A model generated the notes under the pieces. That model worked only from the letters and a program-made list of their open reading frames with translations, had not been told where the DNA came from and searched no databases. A stretch of 64,000 nucleotides of DNA, taken from the NCBI RefSeq assembly GCF_000566685.1, contig NZ_AZQN01000009.1, positions 124,001 through 188,000 on the forward strand, given 5' to 3'. Below, one piece after another: positions 8,939-17,923 of this stretch (positions are counted from its first letter, which is position 1; every line of letters starts with the position of its first letter). This DNA is from Dyadobacter tibetensis Y620-1. Lineage in GTDB: Bacteria > Bacteroidota > Bacteroidia > Cytophagales > Spirosomataceae. The translations under genes were made by a program, and so were the position numbers.

Positions 8939-10006
8939 TTAACGACGTCCCCGGGCACCACCTCTGTCATTGACATTATCCATTACACAACGGAAGCCAA
9001 TAAAAGCACGGGTTTCTGTTTCGAATTCATAACTTCTGGTACCAGTCTGAAGATAATAAGCAATATCTTTCCATGACCCACCTTTGATTACCTTGCGAGG
9101 TTCATCAGGGTTGTCATATCTAGGGTTCATATCCCATACTATTGCTGTAGCGTTGTCCGTGTAAGCATCCAAAGTCCATTCAGCCACGTTTCCAGCCATA
9201 TTATACAGGCCGAAGTCATTGGGATTGTAGGCATTGGCGGGGGCAGTATACGGATACCCATCGGCATCATAATTCCCTCTTTGAGGCTTGAAGTTAGCAA
9301 GGAAACAACCCTTAGCGTTCATGGTATATGGATTACCCCAAGGATATTTGGCAACAGCACGCCCTCCACGAGCCGCCCACTCCCACTCCGCCTCCGAAGG
9401 CAATCGGAAGCCTGTAGAGTTAAATTGCCCTTCCTGATTTTGAAAATCGTGTAGAAGATTGGTCCTCCATTTGCTGAAATACTGTGCTCCTAGCCAGCTT
9501 ACCCCTACCACGGGATAGGTATCGAAACCAGGATGCTGATAATAATATTCCTGAAAAGGATCACCATTTGAATATGCGAAGTCCTTTTTCCATACCGTGG
9601 TATCCGGATAATACTTTGACATAATCTCTTCTTCACCTAATACAGAGATAGAATCTACCAGAAGGGCGTCTACAAACTGTCTGTATTCATTATTTGTAAT
9701 TTCCGTATCATCCATAAAGAAGGAGCTGATGGTAACACGGCGATTCATATTGTTCATCGAAGAGGCAATGTCTTCATCAGCCTGTCCCATGATGAATGAT
9801 CCCGAGGGGATTACCACCATACCAGCAGGTGTCGATTGCTTAAAACCTTTTCTTGCTGTAGCCGTAATTTCACCATTTGAGATACCGCTTTCCTCTTTCC
9901 CTCCCCCAAACTTGTTCTTTACAAAACTACAGCTCTGCATCAGCACAATTGCAGCCAGTAAAAACAAGCCTTTGATTCCATCCCGATAGAATACTTTCAC
10001 ATTCAT
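8939..10006 (-). CDS. gldK: gliding motility / T9SS lipoprotein GldK (PorK), formylglycine-generating-enzyme fold
   Basis: A 355-residue protein with a lipoprotein-like signal ending at MQSC. The rest is an FGE-sulfatase (SUMF1-like) domain: PSGSFIMGQ, DDTEITNNEYRQF, YPVVGVSWLGAQYFSKW, FRLPSEAEWEWAARGG, YNMAGNVAEWTLDAY, KVIKGGSWKD and an RAFIGFRC terminus. GldK forms the outer-membrane-associated ring with GldN and is a structural homologue rather than a sulfatase-activating enzyme. It is the first gene of the gldKLMN unit, and a -7 promoter element lies about 80 bases upstream. The Arg/Gly-rich C-terminus (GGARGRR) is short. Identity very likely from sequence and position. Confidence 0.95.
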   Translation of the reverse strand: MNVKVFYRDGIKGLFLLAAIVLMQSCSFVKNKFGGGKEESGISNGEITATARKGFKQSTPAGMVVIPSGSFIMGQADEDIASSMNNMNRRVTISSFFMDDTEITNNEYRQFVDALLVDSISVLGEEEIMSKYYPDTTVWKKDFAYSNGDPFQEYYYQHPGFDTYPVVGVSWLGAQYFSKWRTNLLHDFQNQEGQFNSTGFRLPSEAEWEWAARGGRAVAKYPWGNPYTMNAKGCFLANFKPQRGNYDADGYPYTAPANAYNPNDFGLYNMAGNVAEWTLDAYTDNATAIVWDMNPRYDNPDEPRKVIKGGSWKDIAYYLQTGTRSYEFETETRAFIGFRCVMDNVNDRGGARGRR

Positions 10007-10334
10007 AGTGGTTCTTATATTTGAGTATTAAATGTCAGCCTAAAAACGTCGGCTAGTGTTTATATAGTATACCTTAAAAAAAACAAAAGTAACATTCTGA
10101 TTAAAAGGAACTACCATTTTATCTAAAATTAGGCTTTAAATCAGTTTTACCCCGTATTTAACAACCCTTTTGATATATGCCAAGGATAATTTTCCAAAAA
10201 CAATATCGCAAATATAAATTAAAGTTTGCCAAACTATTGCCATTACCTCCAGTCGCTGAGCAGAATTTAATTTATCATCGTTACGCTATATTACTATTTG
10301 AATATAGAATAGTAATTTAATTTAATCATCGAAT
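10007..10334. other. AT-rich intergenic region between porP/sprF and gldK
   Basis: A 328-base non-coding stretch holding the 3' flank of the PorP/SprF gene and the promoter region of gldK. Seen in it: one minus-strand -7 motif (10084-10091) and a 9-bp inverted repeat (10290-10298 / 10308-10316, ATTACTATT) just after the porP stop, with no strong T run. No small open frame with coding character was noticed. Confidence 0.6.
10084..10091 (-). promoter_or_regulatory. -7 promoter element upstream of gldK
   Basis: On the minus strand it reads TACTTTTG, an exact TAnnTTTG match. A transcript from here would have a leader of about 70 bases before the gldK ATG. No clear -33 TTG was found at the usual spacing. 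Confidence 0.45.
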
Positions 10335-11312
10335 TTAAAACCGAAATCTCGGAGTACGGATAATTGTTTTTTTGCCTGCCTTGGGGGCTGCCAATGAATA
10401 GGTTAGTAATACTTCAAAAGACGAAGGAGCCTTGGATTTATTGCCCCCCATCACCAAATCATATGCTCCAGACAATCTCAGAGACTGATCGGGCAATAAA
10501 TAAATCCCTCCCATCAAAATAATAAATGCGTCCTGCTGACGGTAAGTACCTCCTAACCAATAGCGATTGTTATAAGTTACCGTCGCACCACCTTCAACGG
10601 ACACAGTAGAAATATCTGTTTTCGCCAATACAATCGGTTGGATGTCTAATAGATATCCCATATTGATATTTAAACCGGCGTTTAGATAAATGGTTTGAGG
10701 TAGCGGGTTAGTTCCTAATTCAGAGCCTAGTTTATATTTGGGTTGAAGTAAATGATTCAGCGATACTCCTACATAATAATCATCATGTTCGAATCGGGCG
10801 CCTACGGCGAAGTCTGGATTTATTTCAGAAATTACCCCGGTTTGAATCAAAGGATCATCAGGATCGCGAGCCCTGAGCTGCCCAAAATCCAGTGACTGGC
10901 GAAAAAGCCCGGCACTAGCCCCCAGCTGTAGCTTACCCCCAGCTACCGGGAAGTGGTAGGAAGCCGAGAGATTAAAGGCCTGATCGGTTCTTGGACCACT
11001 TTTGTCATTTAATGCATAAAATCCAAACCCAAAGTTTTTATAGGGAGTGCTGGCAGAGAACATTTGAGTCGATAGCGCACCACCCATATCATTGGGGTTG
11101 CTGGCCTGATATCCGGCGTATTGAGTCCTGTGGGTTAGTTGAAAGGTTGTAAGACCACCTGCCCCTGCCGCCGCAGGATTGAGATACAGTTGATTAAGTG
11201 AAAACAGACTAAATTGAGCATCCTTCTGGGCTAAAGCCTGAAAGGAAATCATCAAACAAAAGGCCGTCAGTCCTTTCCAAACTTTTTGTCTCAGGGTAAA
11301 CGTAGGAATCAT
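10335..11312 (-). CDS. PorP/SprF family type IX secretion membrane protein
   Basis: A 325-residue outer-membrane beta-barrel protein. The signal peptide ends at ALAQKD, followed by the diagnostic AQFSLFSLNQLYLNPAAAG segment of the PorP/SprF family. The rest alternates aromatic/hydrophobic strands (FGFGFYALND, YYVGVSLNHLLQPKY, YWLGGTYRQQDAFI) and ends in a strand with a C-terminal Phe. PorP/SprF proteins partner with the GldLM-driven machinery and particular secreted adhesins or CTD proteins. It lies directly upstream of gldK on the same strand, a common arrangement, but 328 bases apart, so separate transcription is possible. Genomes usually carry many paralogues, so the substrate partner is unknown. 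Confidence 0.9.
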   Translation of the reverse strand: MIPTFTLRQKVWKGLTAFCLMISFQALAQKDAQFSLFSLNQLYLNPAAAGAGGLTTFQLTHRTQYAGYQASNPNDMGGALSTQMFSASTPYKNFGFGFYALNDKSGPRTDQAFNLSASYHFPVAGGKLQLGASAGLFRQSLDFGQLRARDPDDPLIQTGVISEINPDFAVGARFEHDDYYVGVSLNHLLQPKYKLGSELGTNPLPQTIYLNAGLNINMGYLLDIQPIVLAKTDISTVSVEGGATVTYNNRYWLGGTYRQQDAFIILMGGIYLLPDQSLRLSGAYDLVMGGNKSKAPSSFEVLLTYSLAAPKAGKKTIIRTPRFRF

Positions 11313-11392
11313 GTGGCTGAAATGGTTTACAAGAATGTTTTTGCCGCTGGTTAATCAATAACGCATATTGCCCAAAAAAATTGACATATAAT

Positions 11393-11422
11393 AAAAAATG
11401 GCCCGGAATTTTTCCAGGCCAT
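11393..11422 (-). terminator. Rho-independent terminator after hemD
   Basis: On the minus strand a GGCC-rich hairpin (about 12-bp stem with one wobble pair, short loop) is followed by a T-rich run. It lies about 30 bases past the hemD stop and separates hemD from porP/sprF. Confidence 0.75.
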
Positions 11423-11452
11423 CTGCTTTATTTTCGTAAATCTAATTAAAGA

Positions 11453-12235
11453 CTACAATGCATTTACCTTTTTTATATACAATTCCAAAGCCCCTGTCAT
11501 AGACGGTGCATTGGGCAAGGGAGCCTGAATATCCAGAATCAGTCCGGCATCTTCTACAGCCTTAGCGGTAGTAGGCCCAAAAGCGGCAATTCGTGTAGAG
11601 TTTTGCTTAAAGTCGGGGAAATTATCAAATAAGGACTTGATACCAGAGGGACTAAAAAAGGCAATGATATCATAATATACATCTTCCAAATCGCTGAGGT
11701 TCGAAGATACGGTTTGATACATGGTAGCCTCTGTGAAGTGGAAATCTCCAGTATCCATAAACTCGGGTATGTCATTTTTCCGGACATCCGAACAGGGGTA
11801 AAGGAATTTCTCCTTTTTATGCTTTTTCATCAACTCCACAAGCTCTACAGCCGTCTTCGTCCCTGTAAAGATCTTCCGTTTTCTGATGACAATATATTTC
11901 TGAAGATAGTTAGCTGTCTGTTCAGAAATACAGAAGTACTTCATGGTAGCAGGCACTTCGATACGTGCTTCAGTGCAAATTCTAAAGAAATGATCAATCG
12001 CATTCCGGCTGGTAAATATTACCGCTGTATGATCGAGGATATTGACCTTTTGCTTGCGAAAGTCCTTGTAAGACACCCCGTCAATTTGGATAAAGGGGCG
12101 AAAATCTACTTTTACCGAGTACTTATTTGCTAGTTCAAAATACGGAGAATTTTCGTCTGCCGGCCTTGACTGGCTTACCAAAAGGCTGGTTACCTTTTTT
12201 AACCGATCCTGATCAATGTTGATATTCTCACTCAT
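11453..12235 (-). CDS. hemD: uroporphyrinogen-III synthase
   Basis: About 260 residues, matching the HemD fold of two Rossmann-like lobes. Seen motifs: VSQSRPA near the N-terminus, HTAVIFTSRNAIDHFF, a central YCISEQTANYL segment, and YDIIAFFSPSGIKSLFDNFP with IAAFGPTTAKAVEDAGL in the second lobe. It catalyses D-ring inversion and cyclisation of hydroxymethylbilane to uroporphyrinogen III, feeding heme and siroheme synthesis. The frame can start at TTG 12241 but ATG 12235 (MSENINID) is preferred. It lies 44 bases after the DUF4271 gene, a pairing I recall as common in Bacteroidota, and is followed by a terminator. Sequence divergence is normal for HemD. Confidence 0.88.
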   Translation of the reverse strand: MSENINIDQDRLKKVTSLLVSQSRPADENSPYFELANKYSVKVDFRPFIQIDGVSYKDFRKQKVNILDHTAVIFTSRNAIDHFFRICTEARIEVPATMKYFCISEQTANYLQKYIVIRKRKIFTGTKTAVELVELMKKHKKEKFLYPCSDVRKNDIPEFMDTGDFHFTEATMYQTVSSNLSDLEDVYYDIIAFFSPSGIKSLFDNFPDFKQNSTRIAAFGPTTAKAVEDAGLILDIQAPLPNAPSMTGALELYIKKVNAL

Positions 12236-12279
12236 GTACAATTTTCAATTAGTTTTAAAGCTCCCACATTTTGCAACGA

Positions 12280-13461
12280 TTAAAGAGCAAATTTAATGCC
12301 AATTATAAGGGGGATTACTTCCACGACGCAAAGGTAAGAAAATAAATATAGATTAATAAACTTGCCCGCAGGGTTTGCGATCAGATAGAGTGCGACAAAT
12401 CGTACGAAATAGAAGGCTAGGAAAGGGATATGCATATATGGTTCCAGGTACTCTCCCCATCCTGGAAAGTGTAAACTTAGTACCCAGAAAATAAGAAAAA
12501 ACAAGGAATGAAATAGAAAACTGGATTGTATTATTTTCAGAAACAGGGTATCGACTAATTTGTCCAGGTTAAGCATATTCCCCACCAGCACCATCAGAAA
12601 ATACTTTAAGAAAAGTACTATAAAACAGGAGAAAGTCAGAAAGGCAAAGTCACCTATTAATTCCCCTAAAGTAGAGCCATCAGAAAGTAGCGACCCGAGC
12701 ATAATCAATTGATGATGGCTGTTATTAAGCATAATAAAAACAAATGACATCACCATCGAAAGTACGAGCACATACAATATGGAGAAGGTATTATAAGGTT
12801 TATTAACCTTCGACAGCGGGTCCCGATCCGAATACGAGAAAAAATCGTATGGGTTGATCAATCTGGTAAAATACCCTTGATTCAAATTGAAGAGTATGCC
12901 ACATATAAACGTAACCAGCAAAGCTACAATCACCAAAAAATTATGAATTGGGCTCGCAAAGATGGGTTTTATATTAATGATACTGCTGGCCCCGCCAGGC
13001 ATTTGCAGTTCATATTCAGGGCGTTTTTTATTGCAAATAAGCAAGGTCTTACCCGCCACGCCAGTGCTTCCGTAAAGGGTAATCAGGAGTTCATCTTTTC
13101 TATACTTTTGATATAGACTATCTATGTTAAGCCTTAGCCATTCCTTAGGTAATAATTTTTTCTGAAGAGCCCCTTCAATAAATAAGTAATCTTGTTTTTC
13201 TGATTGAAGGAGCAAAAAATACTTTCTATTTTTTACTAAATCGACATAAACACTCACGGAGCGAATATCATTGTCCAGATCTTTAGAAAAAGGTACAAAA
13301 TTCTCGTACTTCTCACTATATACCAGCCAGTCATGATTGAAATTATAAATGGGAAGGTAGTCCGAGGGGGGGGCTGCTTGCTCCATTCCACGACAATAGC
13401 CTGCCACTGCCCCGAAAATCAGTAGCAATGCCCAACATAATGCAAGGGAAACAAACCTCAT
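12280..13461 (-). CDS. DUF4271 domain-containing membrane protein
   Basis: A 393-residue protein with an N-terminal signal or anchor helix and about 160 extracytoplasmic residues. A C-terminal membrane domain of roughly seven helices follows (starting near FLVIVALLVTFICGILFNLNQGYF). The RLINPYDFFSYSDRDPL segment after the first of these helices and the overall layout fit DUF4271, a family confined largely to Bacteroidota and usually found next to hemD. Function unknown; the link to tetrapyrrole synthesis is positional only. The start ATG is immediately preceded by the hairpin terminator of sucD, so its promoter must lie within or upstream of that terminator, or depend on read-through. Confidence 0.75.
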   Translation of the reverse strand: MRFVSLALCWALLLIFGAVAGYCRGMEQAAPPSDYLPIYNFNHDWLVYSEKYENFVPFSKDLDNDIRSVSVYVDLVKNRKYFLLLQSEKQDYLFIEGALQKKLLPKEWLRLNIDSLYQKYRKDELLITLYGSTGVAGKTLLICNKKRPEYELQMPGGASSIINIKPIFASPIHNFLVIVALLVTFICGILFNLNQGYFTRLINPYDFFSYSDRDPLSKVNKPYNTFSILYVLVLSMVMSFVFIMLNNSHHQLIMLGSLLSDGSTLGELIGDFAFLTFSCFIVLFLKYFLMVLVGNMLNLDKLVDTLFLKIIQSSFLFHSLFFLIFWVLSLHFPGWGEYLEPYMHIPFLAFYFVRFVALYLIANPAGKFINLYLFSYLCVVEVIPLIIGIKFAL

Positions 13462-13465
13462 AGCG

Positions 13466-13497
13466 AAAAAATAGGGCCGGGTTTCCCCAGCCCTATC
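13466..13497 (-). terminator. Rho-independent terminator after sucD
   Basis: On the minus strand a stem of about 11 bp (ATAGGGC / GCCCTAT core) with a GAAA-type loop runs into six Ts. It ends only 5 bases before the ATG of the downstream DUF4271 gene. Confidence 0.8.
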
Positions 13498-13526
13498 TGA
13501 AAATTAGATATAAATAATCGGTAATT

Positions 13527-14405
13527 TTAGCGCTCTCCTAATGCAATCAGCATGGTTTCGCCAATCAGAGCCGGCGACTCAGCCACGTAGATGCCAGAAT
13601 CCTGCATGATGCGGATTTTCGCCTCAGCAGTATCATCAGCACCACCGATGATCGCTCCAGCATGGCCCATTCTCCGTCCCTTAGGAGCCGTTTTTCCGGC
13701 AATAAATCCTACAACGGGTTTAAGGTTGCCAGTCGATTTAATATAATTGGCCGCATCAGCTTCCATGCTTCCACCGATTTCACCGATCATGACGATGGCT
13801 TCAGTTTCTGGATCATTCATCAATAATTCAACCGCTTCCTTAGTGGTAGTACCAATGATTGGGTCTCCACCGATTCCAATGGCTGTAGTCTGTCCTAGTC
13901 CAGCACGTGTAAGTTGGTCTACTGCTTCATAGGTTAGCGTCCCTGATTTGGAAACTATTCCTACTGTGCCTTTTTTGAAGATAAAGCCAGGCATAATCCC
14001 TACTTTACACTCTTCGGCAGTAATGATACCTGGACAGTTTGGTCCGATCAACCGTACATTCTTGCCCTTGATATACTCCTTAGCCATTAACATATCCTTA
14101 GTAGGGATACCTTCCGTAATGGCTACAATGACACGAATTCCAGCGTCGGCTGCCTCCATGATCGCATCGGCTGCAAAAGCTGGTGGTACAAATATGATGG
14201 ACACGTCTGCACCCGTCGATCTCACGGCCTGGTCCACTGTGTTGAATACTGGTCGATCCAAATGCGAAAGCCCACCTTTGCCAGGAGTTACTCCTCCTAC
14301 TACATTGGTGCCATATTCGATCATTTGCTGGGCATGAAAAGAACCCTCAGAACCGGTAAATCCTTGAACAATAACCTTAGAATTTTTATTTACTAAAACG
14401 CTCAT
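13527..14405 (-). CDS. sucD: succinate-CoA ligase (ADP/GDP-forming) alpha subunit
   Basis: A 292-residue protein with full-length SucD features. It has a CoA-binding Rossmann domain ([33 protein letters not shown]), the [20 protein letters not shown] loop, and the ligase domain with [13 protein letters not shown], whose histidine is the phosphorylated catalytic residue. It performs the substrate-level phosphorylation step of the TCA cycle. The beta subunit gene (sucC) is not adjacent, as is often the case in Bacteroidota. It is followed by its own terminator. Confidence 0.96.
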   Translation of the reverse strand: MSVLVNKNSKVIVQGFTGSEGSFHAQQMIEYGTNVVGGVTPGKGGLSHLDRPVFNTVDQAVRSTGADVSIIFVPPAFAADAIMEAADAGIRVIVAITEGIPTKDMLMAKEYIKGKNVRLIGPNCPGIITAEECKVGIMPGFIFKKGTVGIVSKSGTLTYEAVDQLTRAGLGQTTAIGIGGDPIIGTTTKEAVELLMNDPETEAIVMIGEIGGSMEADAANYIKSTGNLKPVVGFIAGKTAPKGRRMGHAGAIIGGADDTAEAKIRIMQDSGIYVAESPALIGETMLIALGER

Positions 14406-14508
14406 GTTGGTAAATCAGTTTTTTTGGTAAAAGTAGGACGAAAAGCACGAAGTAGCAAAATGTAGGTATAATTTGTAAATTGCTTTTTTGAGAACCTGTC
14501 CAACTTTT

Positions 14509-15111
14509 ATGAAGATTATAGCCAATCCGCATTTCTTTTCAAACCTTGTACTATGTTTTTTCTGTATTTTTATCCTGTGGAAAAGATCCAAAGATCAAAG
14601 GCTATATAATTTTTTACTGCTCGGCGTATTTATCCTTTGCATATTTCTCACCGCCCTGACCGATATGCTTGCCTTCCTGGGTCTAACGGCCTTGGCAAAC
14701 AGTTATCGTTTCTTCAATGTAAGTGCCATGGTGCTGGGCCCTGTCTGTTTGGTTTCGGTTACCTGGTCTCTTATTCGTCATAAACCTGCGAGCGGCCTTC
14801 AATTCTGGACTTCCGTAAGTTTGGGCATCCTTTTGCTCACTTCCTTATACTGGTACCAGGTAAGCTACCTTGGAATTATTATTCAATCATTCTGTATTTT
14901 ATTAGTCATGCTCATTTCCATTTTGGGCCTGGCCGCCAGACAAAAAAGCGCCCTCTACCTCATTATAGCGATGGTGCTATATGCCCTGATAGCTAAGGCA
15001 GGGAAGATCCCGCTCCCGATGGTCCCCAAAGATATGGAGCATTACCTGCTTACCTTAACCCTGGTCAGTATTGGAAAGGCTTTTAACACCGAATTCCGAT
15101 ATATCTTTTGA
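14509..15111 (+). CDS. hypothetical polytopic membrane protein
   Basis: About 200 residues with six to seven hydrophobic helices spaced through the whole length and short basic loops (WKRSKDQR, IRHKPAS, ARQKSA). The frame opens at TTG 14488, but the ATG at 14509 (MKIIANPHFF) is a more plausible start. I do not recognise a family; the layout resembles the 7TM sensor-type membrane domains common in Bacteroidota, here without an attached output domain. It is divergent from sucD and about 100 bases before the azurin gene, with no obvious terminator between them. Confidence 0.6.
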   Translation: MKIIANPHFFSNLVLCFFCIFILWKRSKDQRLYNFLLLGVFILCIFLTALTDMLAFLGLTALANSYRFFNVSAMVLGPVCLVSVTWSLIRHKPASGLQFWTSVSLGILLLTSLYWYQVSYLGIIIQSFCILLVMLISILGLAARQKSALYLIIAMVLYALIAKAGKIPLPMVPKDMEHYLLTLTLVSIGKAFNTEFRYIF

Positions 15112-15207
15112 ACATTGTTTTCAAACATTTGTTAACAGACTATATTATTTGTAGACCATATAGTATCTTGCAGGCATTAAATTAACATTTAACAAGTATA
15201 TCAGAAC

Positions 15208-15696
15208 ATGAAAAAGTTGAAAACCGGGATGTTTTTGTTCGCTTCTGTTTTAGCTCTTACCAGTTTGAACACAAATGCATTCGCAGATAAGCCAGTAACT
15301 GAGATCGTTGATAGTAAGCAGGTTAAAACAATCGAGATCAAAGGGACAGATGCCATGCAGTTTGACCTTAAAGAAATCAAGGTAAAGGCTGGTCAAAAAG
15401 TTAAATTGAAGCTGACGCATGCTGGCAAGCTTGCTAAAGCCGCTATGGGGCATAACTGGGTTTTGCTTAAAGAAGGTGTGGATGTAGCCGCATTCGGCTC
15501 CAAAGCTGCCGCTGCTCGTGATAATGAGTATATTCCCAAATCGGAAGAAGCCAGCATCATTGCCCATACAAAGCTTTTAGGAGGTGGAGAAAGTGATACC
15601 ATCGAATTTACTGCTCCTAAAAAAGGAAAATATACTTATATCTGTAGCTTCCCAGGGCATTATGCACTTATGAAAGGTACCTTTATAGTGGAATAA
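15208..15696 (+). CDS. azurin (type I blue-copper protein)
   Basis: A 162-residue protein with a signal peptide (cleavage near AFADK) and a cupredoxin domain with all azurin copper ligands: His in MGHNWVLL, Cys in YICSFPGHYALMKG, and the following His and Met in the same loop. The FDLKEIKVKAGQKVKLKLTHAG strand pair is characteristic. Azurins shuttle single electrons in the periplasm, typically to cytochrome c peroxidase or terminal oxidases. It ends in a strong terminator and precedes a two-component / RND metal-efflux cluster, so a role in copper handling is possible, but the electron-carrier function is the safer reading. Confidence 0.92.
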   Translation: MKKLKTGMFLFASVLALTSLNTNAFADKPVTEIVDSKQVKTIEIKGTDAMQFDLKEIKVKAGQKVKLKLTHAGKLAKAAMGHNWVLLKEGVDVAAFGSKAAAARDNEYIPKSEEASIIAHTKLLGGGESDTIEFTAPKKGKYTYICSFPGHYALMKGTFIVE

Positions 15697-15720
15697 CTTT
15701 TTAAATACAGATTAGTACAA

Positions 15721-15754
15721 AAGCTGCTCCTTATTTCCGGAGCAGCTTTTTTTT
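15721..15754 (+). terminator. Rho-independent terminator after azurin
   Basis: Perfect 10-bp arms (AAGCTGCTCC / GGAGCAGCTT) with an 8-base loop, followed by a long T run, 24 bases after the stop codon. Confidence 0.9.
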
Positions 15755-15838
15755 GTATTGATCAGTAAAATTTCGGAGTCGGAGGCACAGGCTCCCCATG
15801 CATTTACTAAATTTGCTCATTCAATAATTACGCGGCTG

Positions 15839-16528
15839 ATGGATAAAATACTGCTCCTGGAAGATGATCCCATCCTTTCTAAAGAAATATGCGCCTTTTT
15901 AAACAGTAAGGGATTTCGATGCGAAGCGGTATATGATGGGGATTTGTTCTTCCGGGCGTTACATGCTAACACCTACTCCCTGTATCTGCTGGATATTAAT
16001 GTTCCTAAAATAAATGGTCTGGAGGTCTGTAGTATGATCCGACAGAGCGACCAGGTGACCCCTATTTTAATGCTAACCGCCTATGGAGAAATTCAAGATA
16101 AACGCGACGCCTTTCAGAATGGTGCTGACGATTATCTTGTCAAGCCCTTTCATTTGGAGGAATTATATATACGTATCCTGGCACTGCTCCGCCGGAGTTC
16201 GCGTCCCCAGGAATCAGAAGAACTCCTGCGAATTGACGATTTGGAAATTAATCTTAGTCAAATGACCGTACGCAGGAACCACATGCCCATCGAACTTACC
16301 CCCAAGGAGTATCAACTCCTAGTATTTCTGGCCCAGGCCAAGGGCCGAACGCTTTCCAAACAAACTATTGCTGAAAGAATCTGGGATATACACTTCGATA
16401 CTAATCTGAATACCATAGAGGTCTATATCAATTTTTTAAGAAAAAAGATTGACCGGGATCATACAAATAAACTAATCCACACCCGTCCCGGGTACGGCTA
16501 TTATCTGAGCAATCATCATGACGCTTAA
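15839..16528 (+). CDS. OmpR-family two-component response regulator
   Basis: About 229 residues. The receiver domain has the acidic pair EDD at residues 8-10, phospho-acceptor Asp52 (LLDINVPKING), a Thr in LTAY and Lys in YLVKPF. The C-terminal winged-helix domain has LTPKEYQLLVFLAQAKG, NTIEVYINFLRKKID and IHTRPGYGYYL, as in PhoB/CusR-type regulators. The frame is open upstream to 15758, but the ATG at 15839 (MDKILLLEDD) is the expected start. It overlaps the downstream kinase gene by 11 bases, indicating translational coupling. It probably controls the RND efflux genes downstream; phased direct repeats before the tolC-like gene are candidate binding sites. Confidence 0.92.
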   Translation: MDKILLLEDDPILSKEICAFLNSKGFRCEAVYDGDLFFRALHANTYSLYLLDINVPKINGLEVCSMIRQSDQVTPILMLTAYGEIQDKRDAFQNGADDYLVKPFHLEELYIRILALLRRSSRPQESEELLRIDDLEINLSQMTVRRNHMPIELTPKEYQLLVFLAQAKGRTLSKQTIAERIWDIHFDTNLNTIEVYINFLRKKIDRDHTNKLIHTRPGYGYYLSNHHDA

Positions 16529-17888
16529 AAGACGTATCTCTATATATATCAGTTTGGCCTTTTCTATTCTTTTTGGAATAAGCATAACGGTTGTATATAT
16601 CTTGTTTGCTTCCTTCCGCCAGACGGAGTTTGAACAAAGATTGCAGGAAAAGGCCTTGACAACGGTTAATCTGTTGCTAACGGTAAAGGAGATCGATAAA
16701 AAGCTATTGCAAGTAATAGATCAGAATAGCATTAATCAGCTATACAATGAAAAAACCTTGATCTTCGATGAGAACTACCAGTTGATATACAGTAGTATCG
16801 ACGATGCAGCTATCCACTGGAACCGTCAAGATCTGATCGATTTAAAAAAAACCAAAACTTCTTTCCGGGTAGATCAGGAGCTGGATTTAATAGGGGTATA
16901 TTTCGATTTTGAGAAAGCCGATTACTATGCATTGGTAGCGGCGGAAGATCTTTATGGAAATAGCAAACTGGAGTATCTTAAATATCTCCTACTCGTAACC
17001 TTCTTCGTGGGGAGCCTGTTGGTATCGGTAGCCACTTACTATATTGTTCGGCGCCTTACGCTTCCCTTGGACCTTTTTCAAAAGAAAATTGACCATATAT
17101 CGGCCGCCGAATTAAATACAGAACTTCCCGTTGCTGTAAACGATAAAGACGAAATATCACAACTAACCAGAACTTTTAACCGCATGTTGGTAAGGATCGA
17201 TCAATCCTTTTCTGCTCAGCGCGAATTTACAGCAAATGCCTCCCATGAGCTGAGAACGCCCATTAGCCGCATCATGCTTCAGGTCGAAAATTTACTTGAA
17301 AACGATCAGATTGATGGGGATACCAGAACCTATCTACAAAGTATTGGGGAAAATGTCAATCAATTATCGGCCCTGATCAATTCCTTACTGCTATTGGCTA
17401 AAAATAACCAAAAAGATGCCAAAGAGCGTTTCCGGCCCGAACGAATAGACGAGATTATTTTTGCTGCCTATGAGCAGGTACGCAGGACATATCCTGACTT
17501 CAAACTTCATTTTGAAATAGCAGATCAGGGTGATTTTCAGGGGGAGTTAGAAGTTAGAGCGGCACGCAGCGTACTGGAACTAGCCTTCGCCAACCTCTTC
17601 AGAAATGCCTATCAATACTCTTCTGATAGGTCAGCCACCGTATCGGTATCACAGCATACCAATGGACAAATGGTAATAGTCATTTCGAATGAAGGAGAAA
17701 GTTTAACTGTATCGGAACAGAACAAGATTTTCCAACCATTCACCAGAGGGTCCAATGCACGGCACAGCAATGGCTCCGGACTAGGCCTGGGCATGGTCAA
17801 GCGTATTCTTGACTACCATCATGCTACCATAGTTTATTCCACTCCTGGCCCCAATACCCATCAATTTGAACTTACTTTTATAGTTTAA
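16518..17888 (+). CDS. membrane sensor histidine kinase (HAMP-HisKA-HATPase)
   Basis: A 456-residue protein. TM1 spans about residues 8-30, a periplasmic sensor of about 125 residues follows, then TM2 near 157-178, a HAMP linker, a HisKA domain with phospho-acceptor His243 (ASHELRTPISR), and a HATPase domain with N (FRNAYQYS), G1 (NEGESL) and G2 (GSGLGLGMVKRIL) boxes. The periplasmic domain has no recognised metal-binding Cys/His/Met cluster. Partner of the preceding OmpR-type regulator, with which it overlaps. Together with the downstream CzcCBA-like genes it probably senses metal or envelope stress, though the signal is not determinable from sequence. Confidence 0.92.
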   Translation: MTLKRRISIYISLAFSILFGISITVVYILFASFRQTEFEQRLQEKALTTVNLLLTVKEIDKKLLQVIDQNSINQLYNEKTLIFDENYQLIYSSIDDAAIHWNRQDLIDLKKTKTSFRVDQELDLIGVYFDFEKADYYALVAAEDLYGNSKLEYLKYLLLVTFFVGSLLVSVATYYIVRRLTLPLDLFQKKIDHISAAELNTELPVAVNDKDEISQLTRTFNRMLVRIDQSFSAQREFTANASHELRTPISRIMLQVENLLENDQIDGDTRTYLQSIGENVNQLSALINSLLLLAKNNQKDAKERFRPERIDEIIFAAYEQVRRTYPDFKLHFEIADQGDFQGELEVRAARSVLELAFANLFRNAYQYSSDRSATVSVSQHTNGQMVIVISNEGESLTVSEQNKIFQPFTRGSNARHSNGSGLGLGMVKRILDYHHATIVYSTPGPNTHQFELTFIV

Positions 17889-17895
17889 GTTTTTT

Positions 17896-17923
17896 TTAAG
17901 GTTACTTAAAGGCTGTTTTAAGG
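17896..17923 (+). promoter_or_regulatory. phased direct repeats, candidate response-regulator operator
   Basis: Three related elements, TTAAGG (17896), TTAAAGG (17906) and TTAAGG (17918), lie at 10-12 base spacing. The second and third are extended by CTG. They sit just upstream of a weak -7-like CACCTTTG (17933-17940) and about 40 bases before the TolC-family start. OmpR/PhoB-type regulators bind such tandem half-sites. Confidence 0.4.

Noticed and set aside
8939-10006. Formylglycine-generating (sulfatase-activating) enzyme
   Set aside because: The domain matches, but a lipoprotein signal and position at the head of gldKLMN identify it as GldK, a structural homologue.
10290-10316. AT-rich 9-bp inverted repeat as the porP/sprF terminator
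   Set aside because: It lacks GC pairs and a following T run, so it was mentioned only within the intergenic description.
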